Source: Luteimonas sp. S4-F44 (GTDB lineage: Bacteria; Pseudomonadota; Gammaproteobacteria; Xanthomonadales; Xanthomonadaceae). Taken from it: a stretch of DNA of 64,000 nt. The notes under the pieces were generated by a model, which saw only the letters and a program-made list of their open reading frames with translations, did no database searches and was not told the DNA's origin. The translations under genes were made by a program, and so were the position numbers. Location: NCBI RefSeq assembly GCF_022637415.1, contig NZ_CP093340.1, positions 3,447,001 through 3,511,000 on the forward strand, given 5' to 3'. Position 1 is the first letter of the stretch; each line of letters begins with the position of its first letter. Shown here piece after piece: positions 32,004-41,083 of the stretch.

Positions 32004-32150
32004 GCGGGCCAAGGATGGCCCCGCGGCGGCGAGTCAGCCATGGGTGAGTGCGGGCTGCTCGCGCGGCATGCCGCGCAGCCCACACGAACGCCCGGCGTGT
32101 TTCGCCGGGCCGGACCGCGGAGCGGGCTGACCGAGCCGGGGAGCAGTCCC
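32004..32150 (-). repeat. Palindrome-rich intergenic repeat, copy A
   Basis: Inverted mate of the copy at 31727-31868. On the minus strand it reads CTCGGTCA, CGCGGTCCGGCC, the hairpin CCGGCGAAACACGCCGG, GCGTTCG, the palindrome GCGCGGCATGCCGCGC and CTCACCC in the same order and spacing. Identity looks roughly two-thirds to three-quarters by eye. The two copies, about 135 bp apart, could pair to form a large cruciform or stem in DNA or RNA. No transposase or target-site duplication was recognised. Confidence 0.7.
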
Positions 32151-32235
32151 CGGCCGGCGCGACGCGCGTTCCGGAGAAGAACGCCCTGCTCGATCGAGCA
32201 GAAGCAGAATTCCCCTGATTTCGACGAAGAGCCAA

Positions 32236-32265
32236 GAAAAAAACCCCGCCGAAGCGGGGTTTTCC
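32236..32265 (-). terminator. Intrinsic terminator of the FadL-family gene
   Basis: A stem ACCCCGC-CGAA-GCGGGGT at 32243-32260 lies 21 bases beyond the fadL-like stop. On the minus strand it is followed by a run of seven T (plus-strand A run at 32237-32243) and an ATTGG-free purine-poor tail. It is a classical Rho-independent terminator. Four T also follow on the plus strand, so weak bidirectional function is possible. Confidence 0.85.
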
Positions 32266-32285
32266 GGGTCACGCCCGATGCGGGA

Positions 32286-33632
32286 TCAGAAGCGGTACTG
32301 CGCCGACACGCCGAACAGGTTGGCGTCGCCGTCGAAGTCGCCGTAGACGCGCGCGCCGCCGCTCGTGGTGTCGATTCGCGGATTGCGCGGCTCGATCCGG
32401 GTGTAGGCCAGGTTGACGTCGAACGCGTCGTTGAGCTTCCAGGTCGCACCGATCGAATAGAACATGCGATTGGCATCGGGCAGGCGCGGGGTGCGGTGCT
32501 CGAGGCTGGTCGGCGTCTCGTCGTAGGCCACGCCGCCGCGCAGCGTCCAGGCGTCGTTGAGCTGGAACTCGGCGCCCAGCGAGTAGAAGTCGCTGTCCTT
32601 CCACTCGAACGGCTCGACCGAATCCGGATCCGGATTCTCGAACTGGATGCGGACCTCACGCAGCGATTCCCAGCCCGTGCGGGCATAGGTCGCGGCCAGC
32701 ATGAACCGATCGGAGACCTGCCAGGTCGCGCCGACGTTGAGGATCGACGGCGTGGTCAGCTCGGCGTAGGCATTGCCGTCGACGAACAGCGGACGGGTCG
32801 TCGGGCTGCTGTCGAACACCGCACGTGCGCTCTGCGGCACAGTCCAGTCGACGGTGCCGGTCAGCTCGTAGTCGATTTCCGAACGGTAGCTCACGCCGAT
32901 CGACACCGTATCGGTCGGACGGAAATGCGCGCCGATCAGCCAGCCGAAGCCGTTGTCGTCGCCCTTCACCTCGGCCGTGCCGTCGGCGCCCTGCGGGCGG
33001 GCGAACGGCAGCGGGCGGGTCGCGGGATTGGAGAACAGCAGCGCGCCGAAATCGACGCCCTTCGACAGGGTGACATCGGCGCGCGAGGCGATGATGCCCA
33101 GGCCGACCGAGAAGCGGTCGCCCAGGTCCACCGCGCCCGCCAGCGTCAGGTCGATGATCTCCACTTCCGAGGTCAGCGCGGCGTAGCGGCCGACCCAACC
33201 CGGGTCGTATTCGGTCTTCAGGCCGAACGGCGCGCTGACCATCGCGCCCAGCGCGGTGCCGTTGTCGAACTTGTGCACGACCGACAGCGCCGGGACCGGC
33301 GTCACGTCGCCGGCGTTGCCGCCCTTGCTGCCGGACATCGGACGGCCGAGCGCGTCGGTGCCGGTGCCCTGGAACTCGTAGTTGAGGTCGACGGCGGTGA
33401 CATCGACCTGCATGGTCGTGCCCTCGAACTGGGTCATCACCGCCGGGTTGTTGGTGACCACCGAGCTGTCGCCAGTCTTGGCGGCGGTGCCAGCGAACGC
33501 GGCGCCCAGCGACTTGACACTGTTTTCCTTGAGCTGGAAGCCGGCGGCGTGCGCCTGGCCTGCGAATGCCAGGACGCCGGCAATGCCGAGCGCCAACGCG
33601 GTGCATTGAATGATGCGGGGGTGGGTCGCCAT
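32286..33632 (-). CDS. FadL/OmpP1-family outer-membrane transporter
   Basis: A 448-residue outer-membrane barrel for hydrophobic compounds such as long-chain fatty acids. It has a Sec signal peptide (to about residue 29, GQAHAA), then the family's mature start GFQLKENSVKSLGAAFAG, the N-terminal plug region with the NPAVMT block (about 62-67), and a 14-strand barrel ending in YRF. A strong intrinsic terminator follows. ATG 33632 gives the signal peptide directly. The rhomboid gene is divergent, 231 bp away. Specificity within the FadL group (fatty acid versus aromatic) cannot be told. Confidence 0.9.
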   Translation of the reverse strand: MATHPRIIQCTALALGIAGVLAFAGQAHAAGFQLKENSVKSLGAAFAGTAAKTGDSSVVTNNPAVMTQFEGTTMQVDVTAVDLNYEFQGTGTDALGRPMSGSKGGNAGDVTPVPALSVVHKFDNGTALGAMVSAPFGLKTEYDPGWVGRYAALTSEVEIIDLTLAGAVDLGDRFSVGLGIIASRADVTLSKGVDFGALLFSNPATRPLPFARPQGADGTAEVKGDDNGFGWLIGAHFRPTDTVSIGVSYRSEIDYELTGTVDWTVPQSARAVFDSSPTTRPLFVDGNAYAELTTPSILNVGATWQVSDRFMLAATYARTGWESLREVRIQFENPDPDSVEPFEWKDSDFYSLGAEFQLNDAWTLRGGVAYDETPTSLEHRTPRLPDANRMFYSIGATWKLNDAFDVNLAYTRIEPRNPRIDTTSGGARVYGDFDGDANLFGVSAQYRF

Positions 33633-33863
33633 GATCGCCTCTCTCTCGAAGGTACTTGATGGTCCGGGCCCGGTTCGCAGAAGCGCGAACTTGGAAGGCC
33701 TCGTCTTGGCTGTCCGTTCGCCTTCGGAAAACCCCTCCCGACGCGCTCGGCGGGCGCACTATACCGTACCTAACCGTCTGGAGCCGTGCTGCATTGCGGC
33801 ATGGCGGACACCGCCGCGGCGCGCTTTACCCGGGCCTGCCGCCCCTCGACAATGCGTGCGCCC

Positions 33864-34562
33864 ATGTTCGTCTCGATCCCCAACCGTCGCGCCAAGGCCC
33901 CGCTGCGCTGGGCCGTGCCGATGCTGTTCGTGCTGCTGTGGGTGACGTTCCTGTGGGCGAGCACGCGTTCGGCCAACGAGTACTACGCCCTGCTGCTGGA
34001 CTGGGGCGCGCTGTACGGCGAGCCGGTCGGCACCGATGGCGTATTGGTCAACTGGCTCGACCCCGGCCCGTGGCTGCGCTTGGTGACGGCTCTGTTCCTG
34101 CATGCCGACTGGGCGCACCTGCTGGGCAACCTGGTGTTCCTGCTGATCTTCGGCCTGCCGGCCGAACGGCTGATGGGCGCCTGGCGGCTACTGGTGCTGT
34201 TCGTGCTGGGCGGGGCAGTGGCAAACCTGGCTGCGGTGCTGGCGATCGGCGCGCCGGACCGGTTGATCATCGGCGCCAGCGGCGCTGTGTCCTCGCTGAT
34301 CGGCGCGTACCTGGCGCTGTTCCCACGCGCCCGGCTGGGCGTGGTCGTGCCGCTGGGCCTGTTTCTGGAGTTCGTCCGCGCGCCTGCCTCACTGTTGATC
34401 GGGGTGTGGGCCCTGCTACAGGTGTTCTTCGCCTACATCGGCCCGGCGTTCGGCGCCGTCGCCTGGGCCGCGCATCTGGCCGGCTTTCTGGTCGGCGTCG
34501 TCTTCGCGCTGGTCTCGCGCCGCGCGATCGGCCAGCGGCTGCGGCGGCTCAAGGGCTATTGA
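33864..34562 (+). CDS. Rhomboid-family intramembrane serine protease
   Basis: A 232-residue inner-membrane protein with about six helices. Catalytic Ser139 lies in the family motif GASGAVSS and the partner His204 in AAHLAGF. The first-loop signature HADWAHLLGNLVFL is intact. Substrates of bacterial rhomboids are mostly unknown; quality control of membrane proteins is a recurring theme. ATG 33864 is preferred because upstream in-frame ATGs add a hydrophilic stretch without family resemblance. Only 88 bp separate it from the DUF1820 gene on the same strand. Confidence 0.9.
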   Translation: MFVSIPNRRAKAPLRWAVPMLFVLLWVTFLWASTRSANEYYALLLDWGALYGEPVGTDGVLVNWLDPGPWLRLVTALFLHADWAHLLGNLVFLLIFGLPAERLMGAWRLLVLFVLGGAVANLAAVLAIGAPDRLIIGASGAVSSLIGAYLALFPRARLGVVVPLGLFLEFVRAPASLLIGVWALLQVFFAYIGPAFGAVAWAAHLAGFLVGVVFALVSRRAIGQRLRRLKGY

Positions 34563-34650
34563 AGTCCGGAATCGGCACGTCGGCCCGGGATCGGACGCGC
34601 GGGCCGGCCACGGCGTCGCCCTCCCCGACGCCGGCTCTTATACTTTCGCG

Positions 34651-34974
34651 ATGACCGCCAAGACGCTCTACAAGATCACCTTTCTTACCCACGGCAAGGT
34701 CTACGAGCTGTACGCGCAGCGCGTGGAGAGTGGGCGGCTGTGGGGCTTTGTCGAGGTCTCGGACCTGGTGTTCGATGTGCACGAGGGCCTGGTCGTCGAT
34801 CCGACCGAAGAACGCCTGCAGGCCGAATTCGGCCACACCCGCACGCTGCATCTACCGATGCAGAGCGTGCTGCGGGTCGAGGAAGTGGAGAAGAAGGGGC
34901 AGTCGGCGATCCGCGATGCGACCTCCGGCGAGAAGGTCGTCACGCCGTTCCCGCTGCCTGCCAAGCCGCGCTGA
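34651..34974 (+). CDS. DUF1820 family protein
   Basis: A 107-residue cytoplasmic protein that matches DUF1820 over its whole length. The blocks LYKITFLTHGKVYELYAQRV, GFVEVSDLVFD, LVVDPTEERLQAEF and the terminal VTPFP are all family-typical. It is conserved across Gammaproteobacteria without a known function. The ATG follows CTTTCGCG with no strong Shine-Dalgarno; TATACT at about 34639 is a -10-like hexamer just upstream, so it may have its own promoter with a very short leader. Confidence 0.85.
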   Translation: MTAKTLYKITFLTHGKVYELYAQRVESGRLWGFVEVSDLVFDVHEGLVVDPTEERLQAEFGHTRTLHLPMQSVLRVEEVEKKGQSAIRDATSGEKVVTPFPLPAKPR

Positions 34975-35092
34975 GCAGCCCGCGCAAGACGGCGCGCTAC
35001 ACTTGCGCGCTGCGGCCACGCCGCCATCGCATGCAGGTTGCGATGCTGTCCGACGGACGCTTCCATCACCCAGGCACCCGCCCAAGGCAACG

Positions 35093-36778
35093 ATGACGAC
35101 ACCTCAGGAATTGCTGCAGACCCACGGCCCGCGCGAATCGATGGAGTACGACGTGGTCGTCGTCGGGGCCGGTCCCGGTGGACTGTCGACCGCGATCCGG
35201 CTCAAGCAGTTGGCCGCCGAGGCCGGGCGCGAGGTGTCGGTCTGCGTGCTGGAGAAAGGCTCCGAACCCGGCGCACACATTCTTTCGGGCGCGATCGTCG
35301 ACCCGCGTGCACTGACCGAACTGATTCCCGACTGGCAGGCCAAGGGCGCGCCGCTGACACAGGCGGTCACGCGCGATGCGTTCCTGTTCCTGGACGAGAC
35401 CGGCGCGAAGGCCACGCCGGATTTTCTGCTGCCCGACTGCTTCAAGAATCACGGTAATTACATCATCAGCCTCGGCGCGGTCACGCGCTGGTTGGCGACG
35501 CAGGCCGAAGGCCTGGGCGTGGAGATCTTCCCCGGCTTCGCTGCGGCCGAAGTGCTCTACACCGAAGACGGCGCAGTGCGCGGGGTGGCGACCGGCAACC
35601 TGGGCGTCGGCAAGGACGGTCAGCCGACCGCCGAGTTCCAGTTGGGCATGGAACTGCATGCCAAGTACACGATCTTCGCCGAAGGCTCGCGCGGGCAACT
35701 GGGTCGCGAGCTGATCGCGCGCTTCGCGCTCGACGACGGCCGCGACCCGCAGAGCTATGGCCTGGGCATCAAGGAGCTGTGGCAGGTCGACCCGGCCAAG
35801 CACGAGCCGGGCCTGGTGGTGCACACCGCCGGCTGGCCGTTGAGCGACGACACCTACGGCGGCTCGTTCGTCTATCACGCCGAGGACGGCAAGGTCGCGA
35901 TCGGCTTGGTCGTCGGTCTGGACTACCGCAACCCGTGGCTGAGTCCATTCGAGGAATTCCAGCGCTTCAAGACGCACCCGGAGATCCGCAAGTACCTGGA
36001 GGGCGGCAAGCGCATCGGCTACGGCGCCCGCTCGATCACCGCCGGCGGCCTGCTGTCGATTCCGAAGCTGGTGTTCCCGGGCGGCGCATTCGTCGGCTGC
36101 GAGGCCGGCACGCTCAACGCCAGCCGGATCAAGGGCAGCCATGCGGCGATCAAGACCGGCATGCTGGCCGCCGAGGCTGCCTTCGCGGCGCTGGGCGAGG
36201 GCCGCGGCGGCGACGAACTGGCCGCCTACCCGGCCGCGTTCGAATCGAGCTGGCTGCATGCCGAACTTTCCCAGGCCAAGAACTTCAAGCAATGGTTCAA
36301 GAAGGGCCGCACGACCGCGACGCTGATGACCGGCGTCGAGCAGTGGTTGCTGCCCAAGCTCGGCATCCGTACGCCGCCTTGGACACTGCACCGCGACCGC
36401 CCAGACCATGCCTGCCTGGAACCGGCCGCGCAGCACACCAGAATCGCGTATCCCAAGCCCGACGGGGTGTTGACCTTCGACCGTCTGAGCTCGGTGTACC
36501 TGTCGAGCACCAACCATGACGAGGATCAGCCCGCGCATCTGACGCTCAAGGATCCGCGCGTGCCGGTGGACGTGAACCTGGCGACTTACGGCGGGCCGGA
36601 AGCGCGCTATTGCCCGGCGGCGGTCTACGAGTTCGTCGAAGGACCCGACGGCCCGCGCTTGCAGATCAACGCGCAGAACTGCGTGCACTGCAAGACCTGC
36701 GACATCAAGGACCCGACGCAGAACATCGTCTGGGTCGCCCCGCAAGGGGGCGGCGGTCCGAACTACGCGGGGATGTGA
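35093..36778 (+). CDS. Electron transfer flavoprotein-ubiquinone oxidoreductase
   Basis: ETF-QO passes electrons from electron transfer flavoprotein (fatty-acid and amino-acid oxidation) to ubiquinone at the inner membrane. At 561 residues it has family length. The N-terminal FAD dinucleotide fold VVVVGAGPGGLSTAIRL is at about 18-34. The ubiquinone/membrane region includes GGLLSIPKLVFPGGAFVGC, and a C-terminal 4Fe-4S site is formed by CPAAVYEFV plus NCVHCKTCDIKDP. The start MTTPQELL follows CAAGGCAACG. The mature chain needs no signal peptide. The neighbouring cytochrome c5 gene also serves respiration but has its own leader. Confidence 0.95.
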   Translation: MTTPQELLQTHGPRESMEYDVVVVGAGPGGLSTAIRLKQLAAEAGREVSVCVLEKGSEPGAHILSGAIVDPRALTELIPDWQAKGAPLTQAVTRDAFLFLDETGAKATPDFLLPDCFKNHGNYIISLGAVTRWLATQAEGLGVEIFPGFAAAEVLYTEDGAVRGVATGNLGVGKDGQPTAEFQLGMELHAKYTIFAEGSRGQLGRELIARFALDDGRDPQSYGLGIKELWQVDPAKHEPGLVVHTAGWPLSDDTYGGSFVYHAEDGKVAIGLVVGLDYRNPWLSPFEEFQRFKTHPEIRKYLEGGKRIGYGARSITAGGLLSIPKLVFPGGAFVGCEAGTLNASRIKGSHAAIKTGMLAAEAAFAALGEGRGGDELAAYPAAFESSWLHAELSQAKNFKQWFKKGRTTATLMTGVEQWLLPKLGIRTPPWTLHRDRPDHACLEPAAQHTRIAYPKPDGVLTFDRLSSVYLSSTNHDEDQPAHLTLKDPRVPVDVNLATYGGPEARYCPAAVYEFVEGPDGPRLQINAQNCVHCKTCDIKDPTQNIVWVAPQGGGGPNYAGM

Positions 36779-36908
36779 GGACACGGACGCGGCGCGCGTC
36801 GATGCTGCGCCGCCGCGACGGAACGCCGCAGGCATTTTCGCCGACCTGGCCGTATACTCGCCGACAGCTGTGGTCCGCGGACCATGTCGCCAAAGCCAAG
36901 GGTGCTTC

Positions 36909-37424
36909 GTGCGCAACTACGATCTCGAATTCCTCAAGCGCTTCTCGATGGTGCTGGTGTTTCTGACCATCGTCACACTGGGCCTGATCGCCGGCGCCTG
37001 GTTCCTGCAGCGTTCGGTGCCGACCGAAGTTCCGCCCAATGTCGCCCAGCGCACCGAGGCGCGCATCGCGCCGGTGGGCGCGGTCTACGCCGGCGCCACC
37101 GGTGCCGCCGCGCAGGCGGCCGCATCGGCTGCTGCGGCAGCAGCGGCGACTTCGCAGGCCGCCTACGGCGGCACGCTCGAAGGCTCGGTGATCTTCGAGA
37201 ACCTGTGCGCGGGCTGCCACACCTCCGGCGCCGGCGGCGCGCCGACGCTCGACCACGCGCACTGGGATGCGCGCCTGGCCCAGGGCAAGGACACGCTGTA
37301 CAAGCATTCGATTGAAGGCTTCACCGGCGCGGCCGGTGTGATGCCCGCGCGCGGCGGCAACCCGGCGCTGACCGACGAGCAGATGCATGCCGTCGTCGAC
37401 TGGATGGTCGACAACCTGAAGTAA
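36909..37424 (+). CDS. Membrane-anchored cytochrome c5-type protein
   Basis: A 171-residue monoheme cytochrome c. One N-terminal membrane helix (about 13-34) anchors it, a long Ala-rich linker (about 58-92) spans the periplasm, and the heme domain has CAGCH at about 103-107. The distal Met ligand is probably in GVMPARGGN. This layout (anchor, Ala linker, c5 domain) is usual in Xanthomonadaceae and likely shuttles electrons to oxidases. The start is GTG at 36909, supported by AAGGG 7 bases upstream and by RNYDLEFLKRF, which resembles relatives; an ATG further 5' is less likely. Confidence 0.85.
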   Translation: MRNYDLEFLKRFSMVLVFLTIVTLGLIAGAWFLQRSVPTEVPPNVAQRTEARIAPVGAVYAGATGAAAQAAASAAAAAAATSQAAYGGTLEGSVIFENLCAGCHTSGAGGAPTLDHAHWDARLAQGKDTLYKHSIEGFTGAAGVMPARGGNPALTDEQMHAVVDWMVDNLK

Positions 37425-37521
37425 GCTGCGGCGCGCCGGCATGCCCGGTGCTGCCCGACGCTCGCGACGCCGCCTCCGGGCGGCGTCGTTGTTTTGGCCC
37501 CGCCCGCCTGGAGTCCCCGTG

Positions 37522-38964
37522 ATGCGCTTGCGCTTCGCCCTGCCGCTCTGCCTGTTGCTCGCCGCCTGCCAGGCGGGCGGCCCTGTCCACGAGACCGTGC
37601 CCGGCCGCGCCGATGCGGCGACGCCCGCGCCGGTGACCCTGTCCGCCGCGCCGGCCGACTGGACGCCACTGGTGGGCCAGCGGGTCCGCATCGACGCACC
37701 GCTGACGGTCAGCGGCCAGCACCGACTGGCCCGCGACGGCACGCTGGTGGCGAGTTTCGACGGGCGTCTGTTCGCCCCGACCGAGATCGCCCGGCCCGGG
37801 CCCGACGCCGCGACCGTCGCCGCAGACAACCGCGCACGGCGCATCGTGCTCGACGACGGCCGCGACGATCTGCCCGAAGGCGGCATGCCGTGGTATCTGC
37901 CCGAACACGCGCGGGCATTGCGCACCGGCAGCGTGCTGACCGGCGTGGAAGGCATCGTGGAACGCAGCGACGAGGGCTGGCGGCTACGCGCGACCGCCAG
38001 GCCCACGGTGGCGCTGGCGCCACGCCCGGCAGCGCCGCAGGTGGGTGGCGACGTGCGCATCGCCGCCTTCAACCTGCAGAACCTGTTCAACGGCGACGGT
38101 CGCGGCGGCGGCTTTCCGACCGCGCGCGGCGCGAAGTCGCCCGAGGCGCTGGCGCGTCAGGTCGCCGGGCTGGTCGCGACGATCGCCGCGCTCGACGCCG
38201 ACATCGCCGCGGTCATGGAACTGGAGAACGACGGCTACGACGCCGACGCGAGCATCGCCCAGCTGGTGGCCGCGCTCAATGCCGCCGGCCCCGCACGCGA
38301 CTGGCGCTTCGTCGACGCCGGCCAGGGACCGGGCGACAACGCGATCCGGGTCGGCCTGCTCTATCGCGGCACGCGCGTGCGGCCGCAAGGGGCGCCGGCG
38401 ATGCTCGAAGGCGGCCCGTTCGTCGCCCATAGCCGTGTCCCGCTCGCGCAAGCGTTCGTGCCGCTGCGCGACGGCCGCGATGCAGGGGCGACGTTCTCGG
38501 TCGTCGCGGTGCATCTGAAGTCGAAAGGCTGTCGCGACGCCGAGGGCGCGGATCGCGACCAGGGCGACGGCCAGGCGTGCTGGAACGCCACCCGGACCGA
38601 GTCCGCGCGCCGGCTGCTGGCATGGCTGGCGAGCGATCCCACCGGCAGCAGTGACCGGGTCGCTGTGGTCGGCGATTTCAACGCCTATGCGATGGAGGAT
38701 CCGGTCCGCGCATTCGTCGACGCCGGCTGGCGCGACCCCTTCGATGCCGAGCCGGCGCAGACGCGCTACAGCTTCGTCTTCGATGCACAGTCCGGTCGTC
38801 TCGACCATCTGCTGCTGAGCCCGGCGCTGTCGACGCGCGTGCACGGCGCGGCGAAGTGGCACAACAATGCCGACGAGCCGGCACTGGACACGCCCGACGG
38901 CACGCCGTGGCGCAGTTCCGATCACGATCCCCTGGTCGTGGGCCTGCGCCTGCGCGGCGAGTGA
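37522..38964 (+). CDS. ExeM/NucH-type extracellular endonuclease, lipoprotein form
   Basis: A 480-residue protein of the endonuclease/exonuclease/phosphatase fold. The lipobox LLLAAC (Cys16) suggests an outer-membrane or surface lipoprotein. An OB-fold-like N-terminal domain (about 40-170) precedes the nuclease domain, whose motifs are visible: IAAFNLQNLF, VMELEND (Glu of the metal site), VVAVHLKSKG, VVGDFNAYAMEDP and SDHDPLVVGL. ExeM/NucH enzymes degrade extracellular DNA for nutrition or biofilm release. The alternative GTG one codon earlier makes no difference. The hydrolase gene starts 25 bp downstream. Confidence 0.85.
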   Translation: MRLRFALPLCLLLAACQAGGPVHETVPGRADAATPAPVTLSAAPADWTPLVGQRVRIDAPLTVSGQHRLARDGTLVASFDGRLFAPTEIARPGPDAATVAADNRARRIVLDDGRDDLPEGGMPWYLPEHARALRTGSVLTGVEGIVERSDEGWRLRATARPTVALAPRPAAPQVGGDVRIAAFNLQNLFNGDGRGGGFPTARGAKSPEALARQVAGLVATIAALDADIAAVMELENDGYDADASIAQLVAALNAAGPARDWRFVDAGQGPGDNAIRVGLLYRGTRVRPQGAPAMLEGGPFVAHSRVPLAQAFVPLRDGRDAGATFSVVAVHLKSKGCRDAEGADRDQGDGQACWNATRTESARRLLAWLASDPTGSSDRVAVVGDFNAYAMEDPVRAFVDAGWRDPFDAEPAQTRYSFVFDAQSGRLDHLLLSPALSTRVHGAAKWHNNADEPALDTPDGTPWRSSDHDPLVVGLRLRGE

Positions 38965-38989
38965 ACGCGCGGGCGTTTATCATCGCGGC

Positions 38990-39655
38990 ATGATGTCCCC
39001 CACCTTTCCCACGCAATCGGGCCCGCTGACGCTGGCCGGTCCAGTCGGCGCGCTCGAGGCCGCCATTGATCTGCCCGAGGCCGACGTCCCCGCGCTGCCG
39101 CTGGTGGCGGTGGTCTGCCATCCGCTGCCCACCGAGGGCGGCACGATGCACAACAAGGTCGTGACGATGGTCGCGCGCTCGCTGCGCGAACTCGGCGCGA
39201 CGACCCTGCGCTTCAATTTCCGCGGTACCGGTGCCTCCGAGGGTCAGTTCGACCGCGGCGACGGCGAGACCGACGACCTGACCGCCGTGGTCGAATGGGT
39301 GCGCCGGGAACGGCCCGGCGATGCCCTGTGGCTGGCCGGTTTCAGCTTCGGCGCCTACGTGTCGCTGCGTGCCAGCGCTGCCTTGAAGCCCGATCTGCTG
39401 ATCTCGGTCGCTCCGCCCGCCGGCCGCTGGGATTTCGACCGCATCGTGCTGCCCGATTGCCCGTGGCTGGTGATCCAGGGCGAGTCCGATGAAATCGTCG
39501 ATCCCGAGGCGGTCTACCGCTGGCTCGAAGAACGCGACGCCCAGGCCGAACTGGTGCGCATGCCCGACACCGGCCATTTTTTCCACCGCCGGATGATCGA
39601 CTTGCGCGGCGTGGTCAAGAACGGCGTGCGCAGCTACCTGCCCCCAGCGCGATGA
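38990..39655 (+). CDS. Alpha/beta hydrolase, YsgA/dienelactone-type
   Basis: A 221-residue cytoplasmic alpha/beta hydrolase of the small group often annotated as KANL3/Tex30-like. Blocks: VVCHPLPTEGGTMHNKVV (oxyanion region), RFNFRGTGASEG, the nucleophile Ser in GFSFGAYVS, Asp in QGESDEIVDP, and His in MPDTGHFFH. The substrate is unknown, with short esters or acyl groups typical. Two tandem ATGs open it (38990 and 38993). It lies 25 bp after the nuclease and 49 bp before zapE, suggesting one transcript. Confidence 0.85.
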   Translation: MMSPTFPTQSGPLTLAGPVGALEAAIDLPEADVPALPLVAVVCHPLPTEGGTMHNKVVTMVARSLRELGATTLRFNFRGTGASEGQFDRGDGETDDLTAVVEWVRRERPGDALWLAGFSFGAYVSLRASAALKPDLLISVAPPAGRWDFDRIVLPDCPWLVIQGESDEIVDPEAVYRWLEERDAQAELVRMPDTGHFFHRRMIDLRGVVKNGVRSYLPPAR

Positions 39656-39704
39656 GCCCGGCCCGCCATGCCCGGCCCGGCGACGCACTGATGCGGGGCC
39701 GGCG

Positions 39705-40898
39705 ATGAGCCTGCCGCCGCTGCCCTCCGAGCGTTACGCCGCGGGCGTCGCGCGCGGCGACTGGCAGCACGACCCGGCGCAGCAACCGGCGCTGGTCGAG
39801 CTCGACCGCTTGCATCGCGCGTTGCACACACCGCCACCGCGCCGAGGCCTGCTCGGCCGGCTGTTCGGCGGTGAGGGCCACAGCGACGACATCCCCGGGC
39901 TGTACCTGTGGGGCGGCGTGGGGCGCGGCAAGACCTTCATGATCGATCTGTTCCACGACGGCCTGGCGCTGCGGACGCTCAAGGGCGAGGCGCGCGCCGA
40001 TGCGCCAGCGCCTGCCGCGCCGCGCGACCCCGAGCGCAGCCCCGAGCCCGATCCGCGGCTGGGCGGCAAGCGGCGCACGCACTTCCACCGCTTCATGCGC
40101 GAGGTGCATACCGCGCTGCGCGCGCATGCCGGCGAGCGCGATCCGCTGGCCGCGATCGTGCGCGGCTGGCGCGACGCCGGCCTGCGCGTGCTCGTGCTCG
40201 ACGAGTTCTTCGTCAGCGACATCGGCGATGCGATGCTGCTGGCCCGGCTGCTCGAACGCATGGTCGCCGACGGCATTGTGCTGGTGACCAGTTCCAATGC
40301 CGCGCCCGGCGACCTGTACAAGGACGGCCTGCAGCGCGCGCGCTTCCTGCCGGCGATCGCCCTGATCGAGCGCCACTGCCACGTGGTCTACCTGGAGAGC
40401 GACACCGACTACCGCATGCGCGCGCTGACCCGCTCGCCGGTCTACCGCGCGCCGCTCGATGCAGGCGCCGATGCCTGGCTGGAGACGCGCTGGCGCGAGT
40501 TGGGCGGCGACGATGCGCATCGCGACGCCGGCATCGAGCTCGACGGCCGCCGCATCCCCGTGCGTGCGCGCTGCACCGGCATGGCCTGGTTCGACTTCGA
40601 CGCGCTGTGCGACGGCCCGCGCGGCGCCAGCGACTACATCCAGATCGCGACCGAGTTCCACACCGTGCTGCTCGGCGGCATCCCGACGATGGACGGCCGC
40701 CGCGACGACGCCGCGCGCCGGTTCGTCACGCTGATCGACGAGCTCTACGACCGCAACGTCAATCTGGTGTGCACCGCCGATGCCGAACCGCCCCAGCTCT
40801 ACGCCGGCGAGCGGCTGTCGGCGGCCTTCGAGCGCACCGCCTCGCGTCTGATCGAGATGCGCAGCGCCGAATACCTGCTGCGGGCGCATCGGGCGTAG
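39705..40898 (+). CDS. zapE: Cell division protein ZapE (AFG1-like ATPase)
   Basis: ZapE is a Z-ring-associated ATPase needed for division under stress or low oxygen. The protein has 397 residues: Walker A GGVGRGKT (70-77) in the block GLYLWGGVGRGKTFMIDLF, THFHRFMREVH, Walker B VLVLDEFFVSDIGDAM, sensor TSSNAAPGDLYKDGLQR, and YRMRALTRSPVY. An unusual Ala/Pro/Arg-rich insertion (about residues 92-118) sits after the P-loop helix, longer than in E. coli. ATG 39705 follows GGCCGGCG. Confidence 0.93.
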   Translation: MSLPPLPSERYAAGVARGDWQHDPAQQPALVELDRLHRALHTPPPRRGLLGRLFGGEGHSDDIPGLYLWGGVGRGKTFMIDLFHDGLALRTLKGEARADAPAPAAPRDPERSPEPDPRLGGKRRTHFHRFMREVHTALRAHAGERDPLAAIVRGWRDAGLRVLVLDEFFVSDIGDAMLLARLLERMVADGIVLVTSSNAAPGDLYKDGLQRARFLPAIALIERHCHVVYLESDTDYRMRALTRSPVYRAPLDAGADAWLETRWRELGGDDAHRDAGIELDGRRIPVRARCTGMAWFDFDALCDGPRGASDYIQIATEFHTVLLGGIPTMDGRRDDAARRFVTLIDELYDRNVNLVCTADAEPPQLYAGERLSAAFERTASRLIEMRSAEYLLRAHRA

Positions 40899-41083
40899 TC
40901 GACGCAGCCGCGCGACGTCCGGCATCCCGCGCCGGAAACCTGCTCTCGCGTTGCCTGCGATCTGCAGGCCGGCATCGCGACGTCTGGATAGTCCAAAACG
41001 CCATATCGCCAGTCCGGATCACCATTTCTGTCCGTTTCGCGCGCATGGCCCACTGCCTGCCCCTCCATATTGCAGTGCAGCAG

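Noticed and set aside
32040-33659. Plus-strand frame of about 540 codons
   Set aside because: It is antisense to the FadL-family gene, which has a signal peptide and a matching terminator.
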